From Chrysomallon squamiferum (taxonomy: Eukaryota > Mollusca > Gastropoda > Neomphalida > Peltospiridae): a stretch of DNA of 64,000 nucleotides. Both the position numbers and the translations under genes were made by a program. Below the pieces are notes generated by a model that saw only the letters and a list, made by a program, of their open reading frames with translations, was not told the origin of the DNA and did not search any database. Positions 1-12,600 of this stretch are shown here, in pieces; position 1 is the first letter of the stretch, and the number at the start of each line of letters is the position of its first letter. The DNA is taken from NCBI GenBank assembly GCA_012295275.1, contig CM022679.1, forward strand, positions 8,004,169-8,068,168, written 5' to 3'.

Positions 1-612
1 CTTTAATAATGATGATGATGATGTAGTAATAAATACATAACCAAATGACATCTTATTTTAATATTTATGATTATCAGATCTGGATAAACCAGACTCAGAG
101 ACTAGCTAGAACAAGAAATAACTCAAACTGATTATCAAAAGAATTGATCCTGTGATCAGTCTTACCTCAGAGCATGTTCAGAAATACTACTACTAATAAC
201 AAAACAAAACAAGAAAGAAAGAAAGAAAGAAATAAAGAAATAACAAAAATAAGTAAAATTCAGTGTCAGTGACTTAAACCAGATTTCTCAGAATAAAATA
301 ATTCTTACCAAAATGCAACTAATGAATTCTAATTAAAAGCTGAGATAACAAAAATTAATTAAAGCAGTTTTAATGAAACACTGAAATGGCATGCAGACTA
401 GATATCGGATATCTTGCTCAAGATAATGAAATTTAATTCAGTGCAACAAAAGATGTTCAAATTACATGTATTCGTGACAATTTTTTTTTTTTCTTATCCC
501 AATATAGTGGTGTAGTAGTTATGTAGCTTTAATTATGGAATTTTCACTCCAAGTTCAAGACTTGATTAAAAAGATACCTGAACAAATCTGTGGAATTGTC
601 ATATTACTTACT

Positions 613-658
613 TTTCACACATGTATGCATGCACATGCACACACACATGCGCACATGC

Positions 659-703
<45 letters not shown>
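613..703. repeat. (CA)n microsatellite with imperfect flank
   Basis: Perfect CA from 664 to 703, preceded by an imperfect ACATGC/CACATG stretch from 613. Confidence 0.95.
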
Positions 704-704
<1 letters not shown>

Positions 705-1371
705 TTACACATATACAGTTACAGGTATCATATTCAAGAAAATGATATTTAAATTAACACACAGACAGTTTAAATGATATTAGTTACATCCACATTTTGT
801 TTGTTCACTAGCATCTTAATCATGCTGATTCTTGTCACAAGACTTAGATCAGAATGAACTTAAACTTTAAACAAAAACAAACTATGGCAACATACCAGAA
901 ATGTAAGGATTCAGAACAACACATGTGCATGTATTATTTAATAATTTTAGTTCCAATTAATAATTTTAGTGCAGATATACTGAGCATAAAATTAAAGATG
1001 TATCTAACATGGTTATCTAAAAGCATTTAAATATTTGAAGGTGTTAATTTAAGTTTTGATAATTAAATAATGATTATCATCACAATATTGATTACATCAC
1101 AAGATTAGTTAATTTAGAATACACTAAAAACGGAAATTAAATTATTTTAACATCAATAAAAATAAAAAAGAACAAAATAAAAACATTTAAAATTATATCT
1201 GATATAACTGCTAAGCAATGAATTCATATTGAAACATCTCTTTAAATCTAGAAACAACAATGTAAACTTTTTGCTAGAAATTTAAGCTAACAATTATTAG
1301 AAATTATACATGGTGGTTATAAAAATGTTGTTTCACATTAACAATTGTTTTCTGATAATCTCTTATCATTT

Positions 1372-1375
<4 letters not shown>

Positions 1376-1420
<45 letters not shown>
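1376..1420. repeat. (CA)n microsatellite
   Basis: Uninterrupted CA dinucleotides, about 22 units. Confidence 0.95.
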
Positions 1421-1422
<2 letters not shown>

Positions 1423-3996
1423 TGGTTTTTTCTGTTTTAATTTCATATAAATCTGTAACAATTCAAAAAAGTATTTAACTGTTAATAGCAGCAGATATAA
1501 ATAAAATCTTAAGACAAAATTTAAGATTTTAAAATATTTTTTTCTTTAATCACTAATATGATAATATACTTTATATAGAACTGTAGACATATATGGAAAG
1601 AAACAATCAAGTCACAACAGCTGTCACATTTTACATACAGATAAAAAGAAACATATTTAAACCAAACATACAATAAAACATACAGGTAATACATACCTGA
1701 TGAACAGTTAGCAATTAACTAGGCATAATTCACACGCATATATATGTATATATTAATATTAATTATTAAATGTAACAGCTGTCATATACACATTTTACAG
1801 ACAGATAATGAGAAATAATTTTATAGCCAACATATATTACTTTAAATATTATAATTTAGTACCATTTAGTTACATCAGCAGAAAATAATGATGGATATTA
1901 AATTTATAGTAAAAAGTTTAAGCTGCTGATTCTGAACTTTTTATACAGTTAATCATATACAATAAAATATTAAATTTTGTTTTAACCAACACACAATTAA
2001 ATCAGGTATATGAACATTAACTTTATCGATTTCAGAACTAAACATGTAAATGAAATATTTTTTACCCCCTTTTTATTTTTATTAAACTATATTGTAATGC
2101 TCTCCCTCTATATCTCTGTGTGTGTGCGTTTGTCCATATAACTCACATACACTTCAGAAAAATTAAATCCACCAGATATTATGATAGCACATGGTGTATG
2201 ACTTCTGTAAAAAATATAGGACAACCCATATATCAATTGTCTACTATAACATTGTCTAACATGAATTTTGCATACCAGTCCCTTCACAGAAACATGACAA
2301 CACAGCATATCAAATCTACACTAATCAGTATTACTTACATTTTTGTAATACAGATATCAAGACTTAAAACAAAAAATCAAGTAAACTGGTGAAGTGTTAA
2401 GTAGTAGTAATTAACACAGCTTCTTAATTTTAAATAACAAAGCCACAATACCTCATCTGCATATGGCATAATTATCCAAAATTTGTCCATTTCAATAAAA
2501 ATTCAGCAAATCCAACACAACAGCTGACACTAAGTTGGACAACAGCACAAGTTTTTGTCTGAAAACACCTACATACAAACGTGCAATCAATAATTTGAAT
2601 AAGTAAACATCCAATGTTTTGGTGCAGTAACAGATGGTATTCAGACGGTGTTGTGATGAACCTCATGATGTACTGTATTTCTGTTACAAATATCACACAC
2701 GTATCTGTGTGTGCATGTATGCATGTATCATGGAAGGGATATATATAATAATGTTTTTGTTCATTTTTTAACATATTTGCATTAGTATTTGTGTACAAAA
2801 TTATTTTTGTCATGCAACAATAAAAAATATATATATATTTTTTTTTTTTAACTGACATTTTTTTATATATGGACAACAATGTGACACTTTTCACCTTTGT
2901 GTTCCATTTACCTTTATATCATCATTAGTAGATTAATTTGTCATGACTAATACAGAGCGGGGAAATGAGATTTATTTTTTATTTGTATATTTGGTATTTC
3001 ATAATGTATATTATACATGTATATTCATTTAGCAAGCATTGCATTTTCCAAAATAAATTCTAATTTTAGACACAAGGGAAAAAACCTCATGAACATAATA
3101 CATTTTGTATTTAATTTCTATTAGTGCAGAGTAAAACAAAATAACAGCTAAAAAAAAACCCCAAAACCCATCAAATACATATTTACTGTTATGAATTATT
3201 AGCCAAGTATTTTAAATTTAAAAGGCTTAAAATTTATAGAAAAAATAAAGAAAAGAAAAGGATGAAACCACCAAACACATGTTTTTTGGTACAAATTATT
3301 AGCCTAGTATGTATTTTCATTTCAGGTTTGAAAATACAACACACCCACACACCCTCACACACCCTCCCCAAAAGGTTAACTTAGTAGTCCATATGTATTT
3401 CCATCAGTATTTCTTACTTTAGTAAATAACATAAAGATGCCAGACAGGAACAAGTTCCTTGAATCTTAATCTAATACAAAAATGGATAGAAATTTCATAT
3501 CCTGATTGTGTAAGATTCGTTGAGTCACATATAATTCCCAGTATCACAAGATGTTTATATTTTCATTATACTAACACAAACTCAAATGATGTACTGCTAT
3601 TATTAAATCTGAGTGCAGTCTGTGTTCTGTTTAAATGACAAATATAAAATGTTTATGTAAAGTTCTGTATTTGATTTACTGTTTTAGGAAAAGAATGCCT
3701 CATGGACAGAAACTAATTTCAATTATTTTATACTCTTTAAAATAAATATTTAAACAAAAAATTTAAACAAATAATAATAATAATAATAATTAAAAAAATA
3801 ATAATAATGAAAAGGAAAAATAAAATAAAAAGAAAGAGAAAATGAAATTATTTTATTATATTGATTTATAAAATTAAAAATGCATTTGTTTTTAACAAAG
3901 TTATTATTTTGATGCCAGCAGATAAAATATTTTAATAAATATATAAAAATAAAATCAAAACTTTTTAAATGCAGAACCAAAAAAAAAGTGTAATAA

Positions 3997-3998
<2 letters not shown>

Positions 3999-4051
<53 letters not shown>
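3999..4051. repeat. (AAT)n microsatellite
   Basis: About 17 AAT/ATA units without interruption; shorter AAT runs lie at 3772-3789 and 5566-5590. Confidence 0.95.
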
Positions 4052-4053
<2 letters not shown>

Positions 4054-4795
4054 TAACAGTAATAATAAAAAATAATAATTGTTTTTCTGTTTTTTAATTG
4101 AATATCTTTTACATGATTATATTTGATAATTATGGGTAAATGAAAGTGGAGAAAATGTAGTAAAGCACAAACATATAAAATAGGGTCATTTTGTTGACCT
4201 CACATGCAACAAATCTGGACAGAAGCAAAATAAATTATGTACAGGAAAATAGTTGCTCTAATCTCATTTGTCAGTTAAAAATACTGCTAACATGGCATTG
4301 ACCTAAATTTAAAGATTATGACATTTCGGAAAAATAATAATAAAATTATAAATTTAATTTAACTAATTCACGAAGACATTTAAGGCGCACAATACAAATC
4401 CTCAAATGTTTTAATAAAACTACAACAGTACTTCAACAGTATGATGACAACTTTGCACCAAAACATTGTAAACATTAGATTCTTTCTATTTTACATACTA
4501 GTGCAAGCAGCATTATTTTAACTTATATAATAAAGTAATAAATATTAAAAATGATAATAATAATTTTAAAAACTGATTGCTCTGTTATGTCTTTTCAGGT
4601 TTTACACATCTGCAATTGCTGCATTTTAAAAAAACAAGCCAGTAAACATATGTATATATTTTAATGCTATATTTAGATGGATTATTCTTTGTTTTACATT
4701 TTAGCAAATATTGAATAAAATGAACTCTTGAAATAAAACAGAAATAGATTGTTTTTTCCCCCCACAAAGCAATAAAGGTTGTTTTCGGTACTTTG

Positions 4796-4900
4796 ACTTA
4801 CTTGGTCAGTCTTCTGTCATTCGATTGACATAGGCACGTAATTATTTAAAGCTGGTTTCTTTGAATTAATGCGAAAAATCTAGCTTATCACAAATATATT
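4796..4900 (-). other. Candidate non-coding first exon of a divergent minus-strand transcript
   Basis: On the minus strand CTGACCAA is followed by a consensus GTAAGT donor (4801 down to 4796). The adjoining 80 nt has four CpGs in an otherwise CpG-poor area. No open frame of useful length crosses it, so it would be a 5-prime UTR exon. It sits about 1 kb from the CCDC40 promoter islet, in divergent orientation. Confidence 0.25.
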
Positions 4901-5229
4901 CACCATATAATCAAATGCATGCCTATATTGTATAATACATATAATCTAACCTGTCACAGAAAACGTAAACAACACCAGCACAGGCAAAACCACATCTACA
5001 TCATCACTAATGATGGAAAAAAATTACTATTTTTCTCATTGGTGGGTTCCATAAATGTTAATGGAAATGAAGACAAGGACAGAAATACATGTCAAAATTC
5101 GGACCATGAAATAAACATTAATTTTTGACAATAATTATAATATAGTGCATGTGGTTTATTTAATTACAACTGAATATATATATATATATATATATTAATT
5201 TCTAAATGAAGCAACCTTATACCAGCAGA

Positions 5230-5281
<52 letters not shown>

Positions 5282-5719
5282 TTTCCCTTTAATTAGTATC
5301 TATATATAAATAATTAGTAATGGCAATACTTAATATTTGTTTTCAGTAATTAAATTAGAATTATCAGGGTCTACATTACATTTATATTAACAACGTGCAG
5401 AAAAGCATAAAAATAGAAACCTCTTTTAAAAATATTGACAATTTAATGGCATACGTTAGAAAAATCATTTCCAGGTAAAAAAAAACAAATCTGTGATTGC
5501 TATTTTTCAAGCAACATTAAATAGAAACAAAAATGAAAACGAATAAATTAAAGGGGTTATTAAAAAATAATAATAATAATAATAATAATTAAAAAAAAAA
5601 AAAAATTAAATAATAAATAAATAAATTTATCATCTGCATTTCTTTTTTCATATATATTTATAATTTAGACTTTTTAATGTATTTTGCGTAGAATTTTATA
5701 AAAGGAAGGAAAACATAAC
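4900..5719. other. Spacer with CA, TA and AAT simple repeats; no gene seen
   Basis: Contains a TA run at about 5176-5194, a CA tract at 5236-5280 and an AAT run with poly(A) at about 5566-5605. A 69-codon open frame at 4919-5128 has no recognisable motif and no conserved-looking composition. Confidence 0.4.
5236..5280. repeat. (AC)n microsatellite
   Basis: Uninterrupted AC dinucleotides, about 22 units. Confidence 0.95.
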
Positions 5720-5988
5720 TATTGCAAAAGTTATTTTGTCTCCTGCTCCAACATTTAATTCTGGTACGGTTTCAACTCAATTTCGCAGTTTGCCTTTTAT
5801 CTGGGAGAGGGTGCTCTAAGCATAACTGGTGCTTTCTGTCAAATACGGTGCCCGTTTATTTGACATTGAATAAAGTACTGCATGTGGAACAGTTAATGTT
5901 TTGCTGCATAGCAACAAAATTCGACAGCATCGTTATATTATTTAACATTGTCAGATTATTTTTGTTTAATATAAATACGTAGATTCAG
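5720..5988 (+). promoter_or_regulatory. Probable CCDC40 promoter and 5-prime non-coding exon (CpG islet)
   Basis: CpG dinucleotides are sparse in 1-5.7 kb and in the CCDC40 introns, but about nine occur between 5760 and 6060. A donor (ATTCAG followed by GTAAAT) sits at 5988/5989 and would splice to the acceptor at 6467, giving a 5-prime UTR exon. No TATA box is clear. The transcription start cannot be fixed from sequence. Confidence 0.45.
5898..5915 (+). promoter_or_regulatory. X-box-like RFX dyad upstream of CCDC40
   Basis: TTGCT - GCAT - AGCAAC forms an inverted repeat. The right half AGCAAC fits the RFX half-site RGYAAC exactly, and the left half TTGCT mirrors it with a 4-nt spacer (consensus spacing is 0-3). 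RFX factors drive many cilia genes in animals, and this one lies about 570 nt before the CCDC40 ATG inside the CpG islet. Confidence 0.45.
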
Positions 5989-6467
5989 GTAAATTTAATT
6001 ATTTTTAAAAAAATACAGTACTATATTACGTTATCAGCGTACATGATTAAATAATTACCAACAATAGGTCATTGATATTTTTATCTTTTCAGAAAACAAT
6101 ATTAAAAGTTAAATAAAAAATATTTATATTAACAACGTTTATTAATATTTTTAAAAATAGAATAAAACTCTATGTATAGATGCATTTACTATTTCCATAT
6201 GTTGTCTATTAAAGTAGCTTTTCTTTCAAACTGCTATATCATTATTTCGCTTGTTTTTTTATGGTTTTATAATTTATTTATTTACTTACTTTTTTATTTA
6301 TGACAAACGTAATCTTATAAGCAGCAAATCAATATTATTTTATTATATTAAATTATTGACTTGATGACTGTTATTTATGCATGTAGTACATTTATTATTA
6401 TTATTATTATTTAACTTGTAAAATCAGTATTAAATACATAACTTATATATCATTGTTACCTTTACAG

Positions 6468-6606
6468 ATTAATTAAAGCTCTAACATGGATCCAGCAAGT
6501 GAGACTGGAGCTGGACAGACAGGTTCTAGACCCACATCTAGACCATCTTCTGGTCAACCTCCTTCCAGGCCTCCCTCTGATGACCCAGCATTGGCATTAT
6601 CTGCAG
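6468..6606 (+). CDS. CCDC40: CCDC40 coding exon 1 with 18 nt of 5-prime UTR
   Basis: Acceptor TTTACAG ends at 6467 and the ATG is at 6486-6488, giving residues 1-40 plus one base. The peptide is low-complexity (Ser, Pro, Arg, Gly). Donor is GTAATC. The acceptor just before the ATG implies at least one upstream non-coding exon. Confidence 0.88.
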
Positions 6607-9600
6607 GTAATCAGAATATTTAAAATATTAAACCATCACATATTTCAATTTTCCAAAATAATCGAATATTGATTTATTTTAAACAATTTGGATATAATTA
6701 ATTATAGTATTTCAAAAAAATAAATGACTCCTTTTTGCTTTTATTGTAGAATTTTTTAAAGACTTTAAAACAACGGTTAAAAAACATAAACAAAATAAAA
6801 TAAAATAAAATAATAATAAAACAAAATTTAAAAAATTAATTAATTAATAAATAAATAAAATATTTCTCATAATTTGGTAGTTTTTTATTTTTTTATTTTA
6901 ATAATTTATCCAGCTGAAAACACTAATGTGAATCAAAGGGTTACTGACATCTTGACAAGGCCTCTTACACAGCCTCATGAAACTACTGAAAGTTATATCA
7001 GTGATGATGATGTGGAAGATGATGAACTGGAATCAGATGATGGTAGTGCTAATGAGACTGATGTTGTTGTCCTGGACCCTGATCATGTAAGTTTAATTTT
7101 ATATCCATAAAAGGTATTATAATATATTCAGCTTTGAAGATGTTTCACTTAATTATTGCTAGAGGTTGTTGACAGAATATTTCAAACAAATAAATGATAT
7201 GTTATCCCTAAAATTAATACAATAAAATATTGTTTAACAATATTTAAAAATAGTTTTGTTAGAAGCGATATTGATGTGTTTTGCACAACTAATTCAGTTT
7301 AGATAAAAAGTAATTAAAATGGTGAAATATTCATAAAAATACTAAATTTACTCTTTTAATGATAATACAAATGTTTTATAAAATAACCTTCACAACTTTT
7401 TTTTTTTTAAAGTTATCAATAAGATATTATTAGTTTCAGGTAATCACACATTTACTGAAATGTCAGTTTAAACTTTGTTTTCCAGCCCTTGATGACCAGA
7501 TTCCAGAATGCTTTGAAAAACCATCTTGAAAAGCAACATGAGAAAATTGCTTTGGAATTGCGTGAGCTCGTAAGTTGTACTATTTTTAAATAAATTTTTT
7601 TTTTTTATTAAGTCAAAAATTAATATGAAAATAATGTGTTTGTATTTTAAAACAGGAAAAGTTTAAAAGGGTAAAATGCAAACATTATAAATTAAAATAT
7701 ATTCATGGAAGTAGAATAATTACAAAAATTGTTTACTAAATCATAAATAAGAGATCCTTTTTTATCTCAATTTTTTTTCACATGAAAGGATTTGTCTAAG
7801 CAAATGTTTTTTCATTTTAATACCTTTATATTTTTATTAAATAATAAAAACTGACAAAAAGGAAACTGAGACTGTCTTCTTTAAAATAAAATATTCATCT
7901 AAGATTTTTGTTTTAAATAGATACCAGGTTTTTACACACATATATTTCAAATATTTATGGGTAATATTTGTAAAAATAATTAAAACAATAATCAATTTTT
8001 TTATTTTTTTATTATTCTTATTTTCAAAATACAGGATGAGTCTCTGAAATCAAAAAAGAAAGAACGTGAAAATCTTGGCGTTGATTTGTATGGGGTTCAG
8101 CAGGAACTTGCTCGCTACCAAATGATGTTGGAGCAAAACCATGACCAATATACCAGTGTCCATCAGGCTAGACTTCAGGAAGAACAGGAACTAAGTGATG
8201 TGCGCAACCTGTACAGGGAGACTCAAATGACTACCAACAAGGAGAAAAAGAAAAGTTTGTATTTCTATAAATATTTTAAAATATGTATGTGTGCACATGC
8301 ATGCATACAAGGGGTAAACATGTGTTTAGAAAGTAGGAGAGGTTGGTAGCTTTTAGAATATAACTGACAATTTTTGAATATGTCATTTGACCCCAAAAAA
8401 TATTTATCAAGGAAAAAAAGGCTTAATATTTAAAAAAAAAAAAATAATTAATATATTTTTATATCTTGGGAAGAATGATTTCAGGCTAATTAAAAAAAGA
8501 TCAACTTGACACTATTTTGAGATATCTGTTATATGGAATATTTTCTTTGCAAACATCTTATAGAAAAAGAAATTAATTGGTTAATTAATATCTGCAGCAT
8601 TATCATTTATTATTTGCCTAAAATTTTGAAAATATTCTAGATATGGTATGGCATGACACTTTGGAAAAGAACATTTAAAAAAGTATGCTTAAATAAATAC
8701 ATTTTTAAAAATTATTTAACAGGTGCAGAGTTACAAGCTGAAGTAGAAAATCTGTCACTGAGAATTTTCTACATGGAGAATGCCAAGGAAGATGTCAGAG
8801 GAGACATCGCTGTCATGAGACGTGCAGCAGAGAAAGTGGAGTCTGAGGTTTCCAAGGCTGAAGTCCAGAAACAGATTCAGGTAAATTGTCAAAATTTGTT
8901 TATTTTGGTCACTGAAATTGTATAGGACTTGCACTACTGTGATATACAGTATTTTATTTAGTTTGACTCTTCATTTAAATTCTAAATTCAGGGGCTAATA
9001 CAGTAGTATACATTATTATTAAAGGATCTCTCTTCTGCTGCAGTAATTCTAATTTTACAAAGTTATAAGTTTAAAAAATTAGTTTTATTTATGTACTTCT
9101 TTATCAAAAATCTGCCCAAACAGATTTTTTTGTTGCTTATTTAAACAAAAATTATTTTAGTAATCATTTAAATTACAAACTGAAAACTGTTATTAGGTAT
9201 GTTGAAATAGTATTACTGTTTTCAGTTTCATTCATCTGTATCACAAGGTATTTATTACAAGTAAGCATAACAAAAGTTCAGATTTGCTTTCCTTTTCCCA
9301 GGATCTGTATGTTGACCGTCTTGTAGAGCGTGTTGACAGACTGAAGGAAGAGATAGCCATGTTTGAAGCCCAAATAACAGCTCAGTCTGAGGAAACTAAA
9401 GTTGCCAGGGACGCTCTGATGGAAGCAAACATGGAAATTGAGGTTTGTTCAGTTAAAAACCTCATAACTCAGTTGAAATATCAAAACATTATTATTTGTC
9501 TCTTATGTTTTGTATCTAAAAAATTACTTTCTGAAATTGTTTATAATGCCAGAATCTTTCATCAGATACAAGATCCAAAACTTGCTTTCAAAACGTATCA

Positions 9601-12600
9601 TTTGAATTGCTTTACCTAGGATTCAGATACTGGATGTGTTTGGTAATTTTGGAGTAAATTTTGTTTCATTACTTTAACATCAAAATGTGATAGTATTTTC
9701 TTAATATGATATTATTATTGTTGTTGTAGGCCATCGGTCTGGAGAAGAAGCAGTTGTTCCAGCAGTGGAATAGCAGTTTGATTGGAATGAGGAGAAGAGA
9801 TGAGGCTCACTCAGCTATGCAGGAAGCATTGAAGTAAGTTAATCTGCATTTTTTAATTATCATTTTTGTGTAACAAAATGTGTTCCTTCTTAATTATTTA
9901 TGCTAATATTTATCTGTGATTGATTTTGATATATATTTTCAGCAAGAAACTGAGGCCTCATAACAATGGCTCTGAGTCTACAGTATTCTTTTTTAATATA
10001 AACAAGCTGATTAATTTTTCAGTTGGAGTTTAATTTTGTTTTAAAAACAACATTTGCTACTTATAAATATATTTAGTCTTTCATATTTAGCAGATTAATA
10101 TTTATATTATCTTTTGCTTTGTCAAAAATACTCAAATCTCAAGTGTAAAGTTACTTTTTTGTAGAAAAGTTTTAAATAAACAAATTCATATACTCATAAC
10201 TTTAGTCAATTATTTCAGCCAACAGAAACAGCAGATCCTGTCACTGCAGACTGAGATAGAAGGCTTTAAGAAGTCAATAAACAAGGAACAAGAACAAAAT
10301 GAGAAGCTCTGTCTAATACTGTCTAAGACTGAACGTGACATTGACACTGTGAAGAAACAGTTGGCTCAGTGCCAAGCAAAGCACGATGCACTGAAATCAG
10401 AGTACACCACTTACTCACGAATGTTGTACGAAACAGAACAGGCCCTCAGTCGAGCAACAGCTGTAAGTTGTTTTTAATTTATTGATATTCCATTAGCAGC
10501 CTTATTTGGTATTGTTCTGAGTGATATGAGTTCAAACAGCAGATTGAAATGGTATATAATAATTTATCAAGATTATTATCTTCATTTTTTTTTTTTTCTA
10601 TTGATCAATAATTTGTTACAAAATACTGTATCAAGAGTTCACTATATAAAGTTTGATTTATTATTTTAATTGTTTATTACAATATATTATCTATAACATG
10701 TCAAGGATGGTTTTATTTATATTTTTTATTATATTCATTTTTAAAAAGTGCCATTAAATTGTTTTCTAATCAGAATAACCATTTACACCAATATATTAAT
10801 TACACATGTGCAATCAAGATCTTAATTTCTTTTTTTCTTTCTTTATTTTTATTTTTTATTTTTTTTAATAAATATCAAAGTTTGTTTTTTATTCTGAAAA
10901 TTTCTCAGTTATTAATTTCCCAGCGACATAAAATGTTCAAAATTAAAAAAAAAAAAAAAAAAATTCACTATTTTAGATACATTTCCCCAAAACATTCATA
11001 TAGATTGCACATATTTTTGCCTGAATTGGATGTAGAAACTTCATATTAATTTCCGTTCTAATGTTATTAGTATTGAACCGAGTAACACATCTGGAATCTT
11101 TATTTTTGTAGGACAAGACACAGCGAATGGCTGAAGTTGAAAACATACGAAAGCAAATAGAGCGTGCCAGCCAGGAGAAGTTAAACCTAGAGGATGAAAT
11201 AATGGAATGTATCCGCAGTCAGCTTACACTGGAAAAGGCTTCCCAGTATACCAAGAAGCTGACACACAGACTCCGTGATCAAACACGCAGTCTTGTAAGA
11301 AATATATTTATATATTTTTTTTTTCAAACTGAATTTGAATTGAAATGTGAATGATACTATTGTTATTTAATTTTTTTTTTATTAATAATGATGTTTTGGC
11401 CTTGTAAAAATAGATCATGTACATTTTTGTTACAGGATTAAATATCTTTGATACAGAAAAACAACTGAAATTTGAATAAGTTATTACAATTTCTGTTATT
11501 TCATCATACAAAAGAGTAGTGAATGAAATCAGTTACAATGCTTAGTGAAATTCATTATAAAGAAACAAACCTTATTGTGTGTGAGTGTGAATTTTGTAAT
11601 TACTGTTATCTGTTATATTATAACGACCACTAGTAATAACAAAATAAAACATTAAATAATACCTGGAGTATTTCAATTCAGGAAACTCAAATGGCTGAAG
11701 TTGAGAACAAAATTGCCAGTGATTCTCTGGAGAGTTCCAATGTGAAGGCAAGAACTGAGAGACTGAAGAAGATTGCAGGACTGCTGGATGTTGACATTGC
11801 TAACAAAAACGACATCGTCACTCGCAGCGAGCAGGAGATTCTGAAACGTAATGCCATCATAGAACGCAAACAGAATGTTATTGACCAGTACAACAAGAAG
11901 TTAGAGCAGATGATCAGTGCAGCTGGTGTAAGAATGATTTCATTTTGTTTATCAATTTATTAATGCCGTCACATGTATTTTCAAGCTAAATTGTCCATTT
12001 TTTGAGATCAGTAAAATAGTAAATTTGACTTCTAAAATTGTAATGTGTTTATTTTTATGTTATGAATCAGGAAATAGTTATTTTTAAATAAAAAAATTTA
12101 TAATTTATCAATAAAGAGAAAACAATAATAATAAAAGACAGGATTGATTTTTTTTTAAATTATTTGTTGTTATTTATTATAATTATTTCTGAATTCATTG
12201 TAAATTAGTATTTAAAAAAATATATTTTCTTTTTATGTAACTCCTTTAGACTTTGGTTTCAACATAACATTTACATCATAAGTTATGAAATAAAAAGCAT
12301 TTGAATATTACATAAATATATACTATAAACAGTTTTCTTTTCTCTGTAGGGGGTTGAACTTGGGCCACTTGAGATTACAATCAACTCACTTCAGAAGTCG
12401 ATAGATGCTCGTGTACAGGAAACCACAGAGTTACAACAAATGTGGCTGAGACAGCAGTCTGAGCTTGTTCGTCTGACACGAGACAAAGAAGATCAGTCAA
12501 ACGATGTGGATAAACTCAAAAAACAACTCACCATTCTGGCTCAGAAGAAAATCAGGACAGAGAGTGAGTACATTACAATTTAAAGTTTTAAAGTACTTAT

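Larger units (their letters stand above)
1..4795. other. No recognisable gene; AT-rich, A-biased + strand; possible intron of a minus-strand gene
   Basis: Open frames here are short, low-complexity (Lys, Asn, Ile, Tyr) and resemble no family I know. The + strand carries many A-rich runs, the reverse of the T-rich COX11 gene body, and minus-strand donor-like motifs (CTTAC or CATAC on the + strand) occur at about 161, 306, 890, 1692 and 4796. It holds CA repeats at 613-703 and 1376-1420 and AAT repeats near 3772 and 3999-4051. Intron of a divergent gene is an inference; plain intergenic DNA is equally possible. Confidence 0.3.

Noticed and set aside
2472-2894. 140-codon minus-strand open frame
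   Set aside because: Runs through simple repeats and poly-T; low-complexity Lys/Ile/Tyr content and no recognisable domain.
9943-10040. Alternative CCDC40 exon 8 beginning with a similar codon after TTTTCAG
   Set aside because: No donor is available and the frame stops soon; the peptide is unlike the coiled coil, whereas 10219-10462 fits exactly.
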